In this document: one piece after another, positions 24,610 to 35,741 of the stretch | Layout: each line of letters begins with the position of its first letter | Position numbering within the stretch: position 1 is the stretch's first letter | Assembly: GCF_004363235.1 (NCBI RefSeq) | Contig: NZ_SNYW01000006.1 | Coordinates: forward strand, 248,001 to 312,000 | From: Dongia mobilis | GTDB taxonomy: Bacteria; Pseudomonadota; Alphaproteobacteria; Dongiales; Dongiaceae | Reading direction: 5' to 3' | DNA: 64,000 bases | Translations under genes and position numbers: made by a program | Notes under the pieces: generated by a model | Seen by the model: the letters and a program-made list of their open reading frames with translations, nothing else | The model's database searches: none | Told to the model about the DNA's origin: nothing

Positions 24610-27357
24610 ATGGACGAGTTCTTCGAGGTCATCGGCATACTCATTGCCTTCTTCGCCGGCATCTTCCTGATGCTGGTGATGCCGGTGATGGCGATCATCA
24701 ACTGGCGGCGTGTCACCGGTCTCAAGGGCGAGGTCCTGGCGCTGCGCCAGCAGATCGCCAATCTGCGCAATGCGCCGGGCCAGGAAGCGGCAACGGCGCC
24801 GGCCGATGCTGCCGCGGTCGCCGCCGAACCGGCTGCAACCATGGCTGCCGAAGCGACTGTCCCGGCGTCGGCTGCCGGCGAAACGACTGTCTCCGACGCC
24901 GCGCCAGAACGGGAGGCTGTTTCACTGCCAGAACCGGAACCAGTGCCGGAACCGGTGTCGGAAGAAACAGTACCGGAGCCCACGAATGCGGAGCCAGCGA
25001 TCGGGGCAGTTGCGGCGGCACCATCGGCGCCGGGGCGGGATCTCGAGGGTCGCCTCGGCGGCCGGGTCTATGGCTGGCTGGGCGGCATCGCCCTGGCACT
25101 CGCCGGCATCTTCCTGGTCAAGCATTCGATCGAGCAGGGCTGGCTCTCGCCGGGCGTGCGCGTCGGCCTTGGCATCCTGTTCGGCTTCGTCCTGCTGGGT
25201 GTGGCGCAATGGATGCGCCGGCAATCCAACAACCTCACCCAGGCACTGTCGGCAGCTTCAGTCGCCGTCTTCTATGCCGCGATCTTCGCCGGTGTTGCCC
25301 TCTATGACCTGATTCCGCCGCTGCTGGCCTTTGCTGTGCTGGCGGCGCTCACCTTCGCCGCCCTGGCGCTCGCCCTGCGCGACGGACCCTTCGTCGGCGT
25401 GGTCGCCTTTGCTGGCGGCTTTCTGACGCCCTTCATCGTCTCGACCGGCAGCGGCAACTGGCCGATCCTCTTCGTCTATCTGTTCCTGCTGCAATTGGGC
25501 GCGCTGGTGCTGTTGAAGCGGCGCGGCTGGTGGTACCAGGCGGCGATCGCCAATGGTGGCGGCCTGCTCTGGGGCCTGCTGGCGATTTTCGACTACAGCT
25601 GGGGTGGCAGCGCCTTCGGCACCTGGTCCCTGCCGCTGTTCCTGATCGCGACCTCGGCTGCCGCCATCTGGGCGATGCAGAGTCTGGGTGGCGTCGCGCG
25701 CTCCCAGGCGATGATCTGGACCACGCGGACGACCTCGATCGCCGCCATGGCGGTGATGGCGCTCTGGCTCAACGCCGCCGGCTATGCACTCACCGACTGG
25801 TTCTTCGCGCTGGCGCTGGCGCTCGGCCATCTGGTCGTGGCGCGGCGCTGGACCGGCGAGGATGTGCCGGCCTATGTCGCCAACGGTATCCTCGTCCTCG
25901 CCTATGCGCTGTGGTGGCCCTTTGCCTGGCTGCCGGCAGGTGATTTCATTCCGGATTCGCCCGTGCTCGACCGGACGGGCGAGATGATCGGCGTGGGCCT
26001 CATCCATGGCGGCGCGATGCTGATGGGCGGCTGGTACTTCATCTTTGGTGCCGCGCGGCCGACGCGCTGGGCGATGCTCTCCGCGCTTGGCGCTGCCTTC
26101 GTCTTCGGTGCCGCCTATTGGCAGCTGCGCGAGACATCCCTTGTCGTTTCCTGGCCGATCGTCGCGGTGTTGCTCGCAGCGATCCATTTCGGCCTGGCGC
26201 AGCGTCTCGACGCATTGCGCCGCGCCGAGCCGCGTTATGTCGATGCCTTCGCGGTGCATTGCCTTGCCGTCTCCGGCTTTATCGCCCTTGCCATTCCGAT
26301 GCAGCTGGAAGCGACCTGGACCGCCATCGCCTGGTCGCTGCAGCTACCGATCATCGCCTGGGTGGCCAACCGGCTCGACATCGCCTGGCTCCGGCGCGCC
26401 ATCTGGGTCGGTATCGGCCTGATCGTCTGCGGCATCCTGTGGTCCGGGCAGATCTGGTCGATCAGGACGGCCGGCGATACGCTCATCTTCAACTGGCTGC
26501 TCTACGGCCTCGGCATACCTCTGCTGGGCTTCGTGGTGACCGCCTGGCAGCTGACTCATACGCCCGAGCAGAAACTGCGCAAGGCCCTGCAGGCCGGCGC
26601 TGCCATCCTCGGCTTCCTGCTCATCGCCCTCGAGGTCGAACACTTCTGCTACAATATCGACGTGCGCGATCCGGCCTATCTTGCCCATGGGCTGCAGGCT
26701 GTGGTCTGGCTGGTCGCCGCGCATCTTCTGCTTATCATCGGCGACAGGCGGCAGGCGCCGGTGCTGCATCGTGCCGGTATCACGATGGCGGCGATCGCAG
26801 CGTTGTGGCTGCTGGTCAATCCGCTCTTCCTCGAGATGCCGCTGTTCGCGCCGATCCATGTCGGCGAGACGCCGCTCCTCAACCGGATCGGCCTCATCTA
26901 TGGCCTTTCGGCCCTGCTGATGCTGGGACTGGCGCGGGCGCTGCAGCAGCGACCCAATCTTGGCAAGGCGGCATCACTCGGCTATCCGGCGGCGGGCGGC
27001 TTCGGCCTTTTTCTCGGCTTCGTCTGCATCTCGCTCTGGGTGCGGCAGATGGCCCATGGCGGCGAGATCTCGCTCATGTTCCGCCCGGTCACCGATGCCG
27101 AGCTCTACGGTTATTCGGCGGCCTGGACGCTCTATGGCATCGCGCTTCTCGGTCTTGGCGTGAGGCTGCGCGTCCAGGCGCTGCGCTATGCCTCGGCCGG
27201 CATGGTGCTGCTGACTGTGCTCAAGGTGGGGCTGATCGATGCCTCGGACCTGACCGGGCTCTACCGTGTCGCCTCGTTCCTCGGCCTCGGCGTGGCCCTC
27301 ATCGGTATCGGCCTCTTCTACCAGCGGGTGGTCTTCAGGCGCCGCGACGCGGTGTAA
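24610..27357 (+). CDS. DUF2339 multi-pass membrane protein
   Basis: A 915-residue integral membrane protein of the DUF2339 family. It opens with an N-terminal membrane helix (IGILIAFFAGIFLMLVMPVM), then a low-complexity Ala/Pro/Glu region (about 55-145), then RLGGRVYGWLGGIALALAGI, the family's conserved entry motif. More than twenty further hydrophobic helices follow to the C-terminus. Function unknown. ATG 24610 gives the usual MDEFF-type start; in-frame ATG 24568 behind GGGAG is an alternative adding 14 residues. Ends 7 bp from the convergent pyruvate kinase gene. Confidence 0.9.
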   Translation: MDEFFEVIGILIAFFAGIFLMLVMPVMAIINWRRVTGLKGEVLALRQQIANLRNAPGQEAATAPADAAAVAAEPAATMAAEATVPASAAGETTVSDAAPEREAVSLPEPEPVPEPVSEETVPEPTNAEPAIGAVAAAPSAPGRDLEGRLGGRVYGWLGGIALALAGIFLVKHSIEQGWLSPGVRVGLGILFGFVLLGVAQWMRRQSNNLTQALSAASVAVFYAAIFAGVALYDLIPPLLAFAVLAALTFAALALALRDGPFVGVVAFAGGFLTPFIVSTGSGNWPILFVYLFLLQLGALVLLKRRGWWYQAAIANGGGLLWGLLAIFDYSWGGSAFGTWSLPLFLIATSAAAIWAMQSLGGVARSQAMIWTTRTTSIAAMAVMALWLNAAGYALTDWFFALALALGHLVVARRWTGEDVPAYVANGILVLAYALWWPFAWLPAGDFIPDSPVLDRTGEMIGVGLIHGGAMLMGGWYFIFGAARPTRWAMLSALGAAFVFGAAYWQLRETSLVVSWPIVAVLLAAIHFGLAQRLDALRRAEPRYVDAFAVHCLAVSGFIALAIPMQLEATWTAIAWSLQLPIIAWVANRLDIAWLRRAIWVGIGLIVCGILWSGQIWSIRTAGDTLIFNWLLYGLGIPLLGFVVTAWQLTHTPEQKLRKALQAGAAILGFLLIALEVEHFCYNIDVRDPAYLAHGLQAVVWLVAAHLLLIIGDRRQAPVLHRAGITMAAIAALWLLVNPLFLEMPLFAPIHVGETPLLNRIGLIYGLSALLMLGLARALQQRPNLGKAASLGYPAAGGFGLFLGFVCISLWVRQMAHGGEISLMFRPVTDAELYGYSAAWTLYGIALLGLGVRLRVQALRYASAGMVLLTVLKVGLIDASDLTGLYRVASFLGLGVALIGIGLFYQRVVFRRRDAV

Positions 27358-27364
27358 GCAGCGC

Positions 27365-28779
27365 TCATTCCTCGATAAAGGCGAAGCGCAGGATGTTGGT
27401 CGAGCCTGGGGTGCCCAAGGGCACGCCCGCCGTGATGATGATGCGCTCGCCCACCCGGGCGAATTCCTCGCGCAGCGCAATGCGGCAGGCCTTTTCGGCC
27501 ATCTCCGAGAAACGCTTCAGTTCCGGGGTCACCACGCAATGCGTGCCCCAGACGAGGGCCATGTTGCGTGCCGTCTCGAGCTGCGAGGTGAGGCAGAGGA
27601 TCGGCACTTCCGGTCGCTCGCGGGCGACGCGCAGCCCGGTCGACCCCGAGGTCGTGTAGCTGACGATCGCGGCGGCGGAAAGGGTGTGGGCGACCTGGGC
27701 CGCGGCGGCACTGATCGCATCGGCGCCGGTAGCTTCCGGCTCCAGTCGCTGTGCTTCCAGGATGCGGCGATAGAAGGGGTCCCGCTCCACCCGCTCAATG
27801 ATGCGGTTCATGATGGTGACGGTTTCCAGCGGATACTTGCCGCTGGCCGTCTCGGCCGACAGCATGACGGCGTCGGCCCCGTCATAGACCGCGGTCGCCA
27901 CGTCGGATGCCTCGGCGCGGGTCGGCGTCGGCGAACTAACCATCGAATCCAGCATCTGTGTCGCCACGACGACGGGCTTGCCGGCCTGGCGGCAGGCCTG
28001 GATGATACGCTTCTGCAGGCTGGGGACGTCCTCGGCCGGCATCTCGACGCCGAGGTCGCCGCGCGCCACCATGACGGCGTCGGAAAGTTCCACGATCTCG
28101 TCCAGGCGCTCGATGGCGGCCGGCTTCTCCAGTTTGGCGATGATGCGGGCGCGGCCCTGGATCAGCTTCCTGGCCTCGGCGATGTCTTCGGGCCGCTGTA
28201 CAAAGGATAGCGCCACCCAGTCGACGCCAAGTTCGAGACCAAAACGCAGGTCCTCGCGATCCTTCTTGGTCAGCGGCGACAAGGGCAGCACCACGTCCGG
28301 CACGTTAACGCCCTTGCGATCGGACAGGCGGCCGCCCACCTCGACGTCGCATTCGCAGGCTTCCTTGCTGGCCTTGCGCACGCGCATGCGGAGCTTGCCG
28401 TCATCGAGCAGCAGGGCAACGCCGGGGCGCAGGGCACCAAGGATTTCGGGATGGGGCAGGGGCGCGCGCTTGGCATCGCCCGGCGCCTTGTCGAGGTCGA
28501 AGCGGAACTTCTGCCCGGCCGTCAGCGTGACATGCCCCTCGGCAAACTGCCCGACGCGGAGCTTCGGTCCCTGCAGGTCCATGAGAACGCCGATCGGGCG
28601 CTTGGTATCGGCCTCGATGGCGCGGATCGTTTCATAGCGCGCGGCATGATCGGCATGGCTGCCATGGGAAAAATTGAGGCGGAAAACATCGGCGCCGGCC
28701 AGGAACAGTGCCTCGATTTCGGCGCGGGACGAACTGGCCGGACCCAGGGTCGCCAGAATCTTGGCCTTGCGCTGTCGTC

Positions 28780-28783
<4 letters not shown>
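27365..28783 (-). CDS. pyk: Pyruvate kinase
   Basis: A 472-residue enzyme converting phosphoenolpyruvate and ADP to pyruvate and ATP; normal length. Motifs: KILATLGPASSSRAEIEALF at the N-terminus, FRLNFSHGSHADH, the active-site block DAVMVARGDLGVEMPAEDVP, and ADAVMLSAETASGKYPLETV. The C-terminal regulatory domain is present (VSYTTSGSTGLRVARERPEV). ATG overlaps the TGA of the glycerate kinase gene as ATGA, so the two are one operon that feeds glycerate carbon towards pyruvate. Confidence 0.96.
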
Positions 28784-30054
<1,271 letters not shown>

Positions 30055-30212
30055 GGTGGCATTCCCCTGGACACTGCCGGCACAGTAGAAACGGGGGTGC
30101 GGCCGGTCAAGCAAGCGGGCGACCACAATGCGCCCATTCGCGGCGGGGTACATGACAGGGGCATGACGAGCCATTATGCTGCGCCGGCCCACGAACCGTC
30201 AGTCTTCCGATC

Positions 30213-31001
30213 ATGGCATCCGAGACCCTACTGCTTCCCGGCGACCCGGCACCCTATTCCGTGCTCAACCCAGGCGGGCGGGCGCCGCTGGTTATCATCT
30301 GCGACCATGCGGGGCGCGCCATACCGCAGGTCCTCGGCGATCTCGGCCTGCCGCCGGCGGTGCGCGACCAGCACATCGCCTGGGATATCGGCATTGCCAG
30401 GACGGCCGCGACCCTGGCGCGGGAACTGGACGCGCCCGCGGTGCTCGCCGGCTATTCGCGCCTGGTGATCGACTGCAACCGCCGCCTCGACGATCCCACC
30501 TCGATCGCGCAGGAATCGGACCGGATCCCGATACCCGGCAATCGCGGTCTTGACCCGGCGCAGCGGGCGGCCCGCGCCGACGAGATTTTCCGGCCCTATC
30601 ACGGGGCGGTCGCTGCCACCCTGGACGCGAAACTGGCGGCGGGGCAGGTGCCCGTGCTGCTCTCGCTGCACAGTTTCACGCCAGTGATGAACGGCTTCCG
30701 GCGCCCCTGGCATTTCGGCGTCCTGTGGAACCGGGATCCGCGCCTGCCCGTGCCGTTGATGGCGGCCCTGGCGCAACTGCCTGATGTCTGCGTCGGCGAC
30801 AACGAGCCCTATTCGGGCCGCGACGAGCATGGTTATTCCGTCGTCGCCCATGGCGAGGTGCGCCGCCTTGCCCATGCCTTGATCGAAATCCGCCAGGACC
30901 TCATATCAGATGACGACGGCGTGGCGCTGTGGGCGGGCAAGCTGCTTCAGGTCCTGCCCGCCGTTCTCGCCGATTCCGCCCTCCACCGCCTTCGGGAGTG
31001 A
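30213..31001 (+). CDS. N-formylglutamate amidohydrolase family protein
   Basis: A 262-residue cytosolic protein of the FGase family. Motifs: VIICDHAGRAIPQVLGDLGL, HIAWDIGIARTAATLARELD, YSRLVIDCNRRLDDPTSI, and LLSLHSFTPVMNGFRRPWHF with the conserved metal-site His. Classical members hydrolyse N-formyl-glutamate in histidine breakdown; no hut genes are here, so the substrate may be another N-acyl compound. Divergent from the glycerate kinase gene (158 bp). The downstream DUF1244 gene starts 6 bp after its stop. Confidence 0.9.
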   Translation: MASETLLLPGDPAPYSVLNPGGRAPLVIICDHAGRAIPQVLGDLGLPPAVRDQHIAWDIGIARTAATLARELDAPAVLAGYSRLVIDCNRRLDDPTSIAQESDRIPIPGNRGLDPAQRAARADEIFRPYHGAVAATLDAKLAAGQVPVLLSLHSFTPVMNGFRRPWHFGVLWNRDPRLPVPLMAALAQLPDVCVGDNEPYSGRDEHGYSVVAHGEVRRLAHALIEIRQDLISDDDGVALWAGKLLQVLPAVLADSALHRLRE

Positions 31002-31007
31002 GACATC

Positions 31008-31304
31008 ATGGACGACAAGACCCGCACCGAACTGGAAGCTGCCGCCTTTCGCCGGTTGCTGCAGCATCTCGACGAGCGCAAGGATGTGCAGAACATCGAC
31101 TTGATGAATCTTGCCGGCTTCTGCCGCAACTGCCTTGCCAAATGGTACCGCGCCGCCGCCGAGGAACGAGGCGTCCCGATGAGCGACCCGCAGGCGCGCC
31201 AGACCGTCTATGGCATGCCGTATGACGAATGGAAGGCGAAGTACCAGAAGGAAGCGAGCGCCGATCAGAAGGCCGCCTTCGAGCAGGCCAAACCGGCGCA
31301 TTGA
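31008..31304 (+). CDS. DUF1244 domain-containing protein
   Basis: A 98-residue cytosolic protein fully matching DUF1244: AAFRRLLQHLDERKDVQNID, LAGFCRNCLAKWYRAAAEER and the C-terminal YGMPYDEWKAKYQ. The paired Cys in FCRNC are family-typical. Function unknown. Ribosome site GGGAG lies in the last codons of the N-formylglutamate amidohydrolase gene, a common neighbour in alphaproteobacteria. Confidence 0.93.
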   Translation: MDDKTRTELEAAAFRRLLQHLDERKDVQNIDLMNLAGFCRNCLAKWYRAAAEERGVPMSDPQARQTVYGMPYDEWKAKYQKEASADQKAAFEQAKPAH

Positions 31305-31341
31305 GCGCCGGCCGGCGGCGAACGCCCCGCCAATCAGATCA

Positions 31342-32796
31342 TCAGTCCGTGGGCAGGGAGCGGATGAATTTTTGTACCTCGTCCTGCAGATGCCGTGACT
31401 GCGCCAGCAATTGCTGGACCGCGGCCGACATTTCGCCGGCATTGGCGCCGGTTTCGCGCGCCGCATCCTGAACGCCAGCGATCATCTCGCTGGTCGTCCC
31501 GGTCCGCTGCGACACATTGTGCGCCGAACCGGCGATCTCGCGCGTCGCCGTGTTCTGCTGTTCCACCGAGGCGTTGATCTCCTGCGAGATGCTGCTGATC
31601 TCGCCGATGATCTCGCTGATCGTGCGGATGGCATCGACCGATTTGGTGGTCGCGGACTGGATCGCGGCGATCTGCGTGCTGATCTCGTCGGTGGCCCGCG
31701 CCGTCTGGCCGGCCAGCGATTTCACTTCGCCGGCCACTACGGCGAAGCCCTTGCCGGCCTCGCCGGCGCGTGCCGCCTCGATCGTGGCATTGAGCGCCAG
31801 CAGGTTGGTCTGACTGGCGATGTCGTTGATGAGATGCACGATGTCGCCGATCTTCTGCGCCGCTTCGGTCAGTTCGGCGACTGATTTCGTGGTTTCACCG
31901 GCCTGCTGCACGGCGCGCGACGTGATGTCGCTGGAGCGCTGCGCCTGGCGCTGGATTTCGCCCACCGACGCAGTCAGTTCCTCGGCCGCGGCGGCAATGG
32001 CCTGGGCGTCGCCCGAACTGGCCGAGGAGGCTTCGGCCGCGCGTGCGGCCTTGTCGGCGCTGGTGCTGGCGACATGGGTCAATCCGTCGGCGATGGTGGC
32101 CGCCTTGCCGGTGCCGGCAGTCACCTGATCGATCACCGACTGGACCGCCCGCTCGAATTCGCTGGCAATGCGGGTCAGCAGGGCACGCTGCGCTTCCTTG
32201 GCGTTGCGCTCGGTCTCGCGCTCCTGTGCCGCCGCGGCCTCGGCGGCGCGCTTCGCTTCCTCGGCCTCGTCGAGGGCCTCGCCGCTGCGCGCCAGCGTTA
32301 CCGCAAGGTAATGCGCGGCCCAGATCAGCACGCCCGCCTCGATCAGCACGATCACCGCATGGAACACGACTCGGCCGAAATCCGCGCCGTCCGGGAAGAC
32401 GGCGAGCGGCAGTACGAAGTTGAGCACCAGGTGGTGCAGCGCTATGACGACGGTCGCCGCCAGCAATGCCCGCCAATCGCAGAAGGCGATCAGCATGGCC
32501 AGCGCGGCGAAGAAATACATATGCATGTCGATCTGCCAGGGATGGCCCTGCAGACCCGCCACCAGCACGCCCACCATCAGTACCAGGGACACCGACAGGA
32601 ACAGGCGTCGCGCGGGACCGGTGCCGACCCATGTCATCACCGCCGTCAGGACCACCAGGATCGCGCCCAGCGCGGTGACGATGCCGATTGTGCCGCGAAC
32701 ATACCATTCCAGTGCGGCGACTAGGGGCAGGTGGAGGCAGATGTAGAGGCCGAGCAGCCGCGCCGCCCGGTCCTGCAATTGGTGGAGTGCATTCAT
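31342..32796 (-). CDS. Methyl-accepting chemotaxis protein with multi-pass N-terminus
   Basis: A 484-residue chemoreceptor. Residues 1-175 hold about six membrane helices with almost no periplasmic loop, so sensing is probably within the membrane. A coiled coil follows (about 178-215), then the signalling domain, with the tip region [20 protein letters not shown] (about residues 350-372). No HAMP domain is evident. Start ATG 32796 behind AGGGG; the A of ATG is shared with the TGA of a small membrane-protein gene. No che genes are nearby. Confidence 0.93.
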   Translation of the reverse strand: MNALHQLQDRAARLLGLYICLHLPLVAALEWYVRGTIGIVTALGAILVVLTAVMTWVGTGPARRLFLSVSLVLMVGVLVAGLQGHPWQIDMHMYFFAALAMLIAFCDWRALLAATVVIALHHLVLNFVLPLAVFPDGADFGRVVFHAVIVLIEAGVLIWAAHYLAVTLARSGEALDEAEEAKRAAEAAAAQERETERNAKEAQRALLTRIASEFERAVQSVIDQVTAGTGKAATIADGLTHVASTSADKAARAAEASSASSGDAQAIAAAAEELTASVGEIQRQAQRSSDITSRAVQQAGETTKSVAELTEAAQKIGDIVHLINDIASQTNLLALNATIEAARAGEAGKGFAVVAGEVKSLAGQTARATDEISTQIAAIQSATTKSVDAIRTISEIIGEISSISQEINASVEQQNTATREIAGSAHNVSQRTGTTSEMIAGVQDAARETGANAGEMSAAVQQLLAQSRHLQDEVQKFIRSLPTD

Positions 32797-33152
32797 GAAA
32801 GTTCCCCTGACGGCCTTTCCGGCCTGGTTGGCGTCGGGCGGCTGTCGGTGCAGCCGACCGCGGTATCGGCGCGCAGCACGAGGAACGCGCCGGACCGGTA
32901 GAGATTGGCGAGAATTTCAGGATCATCGGCAATGGCGATGACCGAGCCCGGCACGCCACCGGGCCGGACGATCCGCCCGCCGGCCGCCACCACGATGCCG
33001 ATGGCATCCTGGTTCCAGGCGAAGACGGCCAACGGCCGGTTGGCAATGTCGGCGCGATGCGGCCAGAGGCTGGCCACAGCCAGCGCAATCACGCCGGCCA
33101 GTGCCAGCAGCATCGCCGGCAGCCAGCATCGCCAGGTCACCTGTTGGGCCAT
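32793..33152 (-). CDS. Small single-pass membrane protein coupled to the chemoreceptor
   Basis: A 119-residue protein with one N-terminal membrane anchor ([20 protein letters not shown], about 11-30) and a probable periplasmic domain of about 70 residues ([40 protein letters not shown]), then a polar tail. ATG 33152 has GAGG at 6 nt; an upstream frame to 33233 lacks this. Its TGA overlaps the chemoreceptor ATG (ATGA). Not recognised as a named family. The coupling suggests it works with the receptor, for example as a ligand-sensing partner; this is inference. Confidence 0.75.
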   Translation of the reverse strand: MAQQVTWRCWLPAMLLALAGVIALAVASLWPHRADIANRPLAVFAWNQDAIGIVVAAGGRIVRPGGVPGSVIAIADDPEILANLYRSGAFLVLRADTAVGCTDSRPTPTRPERPSGELS

Positions 33153-33261
33153 TTTCCGCCTCGCCACCACAGCGCCGCTACGTCTCGCGCCGGCGCCAAG
33201 TTTAACGCCGGGTGGCAAAGGGATTGTTAACAATGCCGGCCAAATGCCGAGGAATATTATC

Positions 33262-34143
33262 CTATTCAGCTGGCGGCGCGTTCATGCCTTCCCGGCGGCG
33301 GCCGCGCCACACGACGATGCCGATCCCCGCCAGGATGATGGCGCCACCCAGCAACAGGCTGGGCGGCAGCGCCTCGCCCAATTGCCAGGCGGCGACGGCG
33401 ACGCCGAAGACCGGCATCAGCAGCAGGAAGGGCAGCAACTCGTCCGCCCGGTGCCGCATCAGCAGCCAGTACCAGATCGAATAGGGCAGGGCGAAGCCGA
33501 AGAGGGCGATGCCGAGCACCGCCGCCCAGCCAAGCGGCGGAATGGCGGCGAGGGCCGGGAGGGCAGCCCACTCCACCACCAGTGCCACCAAAATCATCTG
33601 CGGCGCGGCATACCGTGCCATGGCGGCATAGAGCGTCATGCCCTGGTCCTTGGCGACCACCGGGATCACCGCCTGGACGATCGCCCAGGAAGTCACGCAG
33701 ATCAGCATCGCGGCGATGCCCAGATAGTCGGCGGTCGCCTCGGGAATGCCGATGACGATAACGATGCCGGCAAGGCAGATCAGCGAGCCGATGCCGTTCT
33801 TCCAGTTCGGCTTGTCACGCCCCATGCACCAGGAGGCGATGACCCCCACCGGCAATTGCAACTGCATCAGCAGAACGGCGGTCGAGGCCGGCAACAGCAG
33901 CAGGGCGTAATAGACCATCGTGCTCTGGATGGTGCAGCCGAACAGCGCCAGCAGGAACAGTGTCTTGCGCCCGGTCTGCGCGCGCGGCACCAGTGGCGAG
34001 AGCACGAGCGAGACGATGAGATAGATGCAGGTGACCAGGATGACCGGCGAGAACCAGTTTTCGACGGCAGGTTTTGCCAGCGTATAGACCGGCCCCCAGA
34101 GGACCTGGATGAACACGGCAAGCGCGATATGGTGGAACGGCAT
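33262..34143 (-). CDS. EamA / DMT-superfamily transporter
   Basis: A 293-residue membrane protein with ten predicted helices in two EamA repeats. The first repeat includes VFIQVLWGPVYTLAKPAVEN, and the second ends with PPSLLLGGAIILAGIGIVVW and a basic GRRREGMN tail. Family members export metabolites or amino acids; the substrate cannot be told. Minus strand, divergent from gapR. Confidence 0.9.
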   Translation of the reverse strand: MPFHHIALAVFIQVLWGPVYTLAKPAVENWFSPVILVTCIYLIVSLVLSPLVPRAQTGRKTLFLLALFGCTIQSTMVYYALLLLPASTAVLLMQLQLPVGVIASWCMGRDKPNWKNGIGSLICLAGIVIVIGIPEATADYLGIAAMLICVTSWAIVQAVIPVVAKDQGMTLYAAMARYAAPQMILVALVVEWAALPALAAIPPLGWAAVLGIALFGFALPYSIWYWLLMRHRADELLPFLLLMPVFGVAVAAWQLGEALPPSLLLGGAIILAGIGIVVWRGRRREGMNAPPAE

Positions 34144-34253
34144 GGTGGTCCCGAAACAGGCCGCCGGCGCAAGAAGCGCGATGCCGGGCGGTGCGCGGCG
34201 GCGGCACTCTGCCCGGAATGCGCCTGGCTGGCAATATGGCCACGCTATCCCCG

Positions 34254-34262
34254 TTATCCACA
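34254..34262 (+). promoter_or_regulatory. DnaA-box match upstream of gapR
   Basis: TTATCCACA is a perfect strong DnaA box, about 100 bp ahead of gapR. A single 9-mer match is expected by chance about once in two windows of this size, so the site is only suggestive. Confidence 0.35.
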
Positions 34263-34359
34263 GGTCGTGTCGCCTTGTCCGGCCCGGCGCCCGCCGCTAG
34301 AGTCCGACCTTCGATTCGTCGGCCGCGGCCGACGCCCCTGTACCTGACGGAGACCTCCC

Positions 34360-34608
34360 ATGGCCGATGCCGGCGGCATTGCTGCGGACCACCTCAAATC
34401 CTTTATCGAGCGAATCGAACGCCTCGAGGAGGAAAAGGCGGCCATTGCCGGCGACATCAAGGAAGTCTATGCCGAGGCCAAGGGCACCGGATTTGACACC
34501 AAGATCATGCGCCAGATCATCCGCCTGCGGAAAATGGAACCAAACGACCGTCAGGAGCAGGAAGAACTGCTCGATATCTATATGCGCGCAGTCGGCATGG
34601 TGGCCTAA
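34360..34608 (+). CDS. gapR: GapR (DUF2312) nucleoid-associated protein
   Basis: An 82-residue all-helical protein. The DUF2312 sequence is clear: [40 protein letters not shown] and [20 protein letters not shown]. In Caulobacter GapR is an essential tetrameric clamp that binds AT-rich, overtwisted DNA ahead of replication and transcription. The conserved basic and [10 protein letters not shown] residues are intact here. ATG 34360 behind GGAG. Its stop overlaps the stop of the convergent GNAT gene by two bases. Confidence 0.95.
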   Translation: MADAGGIAADHLKSFIERIERLEEEKAAIAGDIKEVYAEAKGTGFDTKIMRQIIRLRKMEPNDRQEQEELLDIYMRAVGMVA

Positions 34609-35111
34609 GCCGGGAAATTCGCGGCGCCGCCGGATTCGGCCAGTGCCTTTTCGGCCGCATAATTGTGGATCGCGACCCCGCCGAGGTCGAAATCGCGCCG
34701 GGCGGTGACGGCAAATCCCCGTTTTTCGAAAAAGCGGCGGGCGGCTTCGCTGGCCTCGACATGGAGGCGGCTCAGCCCCCATTGGCGCGCAACCTCCTCC
34801 AGCGCGGCATAGAGCCGTGCGGCGGTGCCGGTGCCGGCGCGCTCCGGGGCGCAATAGAAGAAATGGATATGGCCGTCCGGTTCCAGGTCGGCAAAGGCCA
34901 GCGGCCGGTCCGACCGGTCGACGGCGACCAGCCGCCGGCGCCCATCCCCGGCGAGTTCGACGAAGCGCGCCGCCGTAGGTGCCAGAGCCGCCCAGGCGGC
35001 AATCTGCGCCGGTCCATAGTGACGGCTGGCCAATTCGGTCACCGAGCGCCGGTAGAGTTCGGTCAATAGCGGGGCATCGCCGGCGGCGAAGTCGCGGATG
35101 CGCATATCCAT
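34605..35111 (-). CDS. GNAT family N-acetyltransferase
   Basis: A 168-residue acetyltransferase. Motif order is typical: [19 protein letters not shown] at the N-terminus, [20 protein letters not shown] with the acetyl-CoA loop, and [20 protein letters not shown] at the end. Closest to YafP-like GNATs (with the N-x-x-A-x-x-F/Y-F-E-K-x-GF block). ATG 35111 or 35105; the frame opens at 35174. Target unknown. Convergent with gapR. Confidence 0.88.
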   Translation of the reverse strand: MDMRIRDFAAGDAPLLTELYRRSVTELASRHYGPAQIAAWAALAPTAARFVELAGDGRRRLVAVDRSDRPLAFADLEPDGHIHFFYCAPERAGTGTAARLYAALEEVARQWGLSRLHVEASEAARRFFEKRGFAVTARRDFDLGGVAIHNYAAEKALAESGGAANFPA

Positions 35112-35184
35112 CAATGCAAACCCGTCCGAGCGTTCGTGGCGATCACCCGCGGGAGGGCGGGTTATATGTGACAATTATGCCTAT

Positions 35185-35199
35185 CGATAGTCGCTATCG
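35185..35199. promoter_or_regulatory. Inverted repeat in divergent promoter region
   Basis: CGATAG-TCG-CTATCG, a perfect 6-bp inverted repeat between the GNAT gene and a small membrane-protein gene. A second palindrome, CCGTATACGG, lies at 35243-35252. Either could bind a dimeric regulator; no partner is evident. Confidence 0.35.
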
Positions 35200-35336
35200 C
35201 GCGGAAAAATTGGCATCCGCCTGATACGCGGCCCATTTCCCTCCGTATACGGTGCAATAGCGCGCCGAGAAAATCCAATTTCCCGACAAGGCTGGAACGG
35301 GCGTCAGTTGCCCGGCCAGTCTCCGGAGGCATTGCA

Positions 35337-35687
35337 ATGAACCATTGGAACGACTTGCCGCGCCGAACCGGCGCCGACGATACAGCCGATTTTGCCGCCG
35401 CCGGCCATGCCGCGCGCGGCTATGGGCCGACCGATCTTCTGGTCGTGGCGGGCTTCGCGGCGCTGGTTCTGGTCGCCTTTGACGATTTCACCGCCGCCGG
35501 AATGCCCGCCGCGACGATCGAGACCGCGCCCGCGCCGCGCCTGGAGCAGATCTGCAGCGAGCAGGAACTGCGCCACATGCGAGCCGGGATCGATGCCTGT
35601 TTCGACGAAGTGGTCCCGGACGAGGGCCACCCCGGCGCCGCCGACCGGCGCGGGGACGAGGCCCTGTCGCTCTTTGCGGGAAGCTGA
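35337..35687 (+). CDS. Hypothetical single-pass membrane protein
   Basis: A 116-residue protein with a strong ribosome site (GGAGG 7 nt before ATG 35337) and one hydrophobic segment, DLLVVAGFAALVLVAF (about residues 33-48). The N-terminal 30 residues are polar; the C-terminal half contains CSEQELRHMRAGIDACFDE with two Cys. Not recognised. It ends 54 bp before the stop of the convergent oppF-like gene. Confidence 0.65.
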   Translation: MNHWNDLPRRTGADDTADFAAAGHAARGYGPTDLLVVAGFAALVLVAFDDFTAAGMPAATIETAPAPRLEQICSEQELRHMRAGIDACFDEVVPDEGHPGAADRRGDEALSLFAGS

Positions 35688-35741
35688 GCCCGCCCCCATA
35701 TCCGCTTTTCTGCCCGCGCCGCCCGGGGTTCGACGCGGAAA

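Noticed and set aside
34254-34262. Replication origin near gapR
   Set aside because: Only a single DnaA box, no AT-rich unwinding region, no dnaA/dnaN/hemE neighbours.
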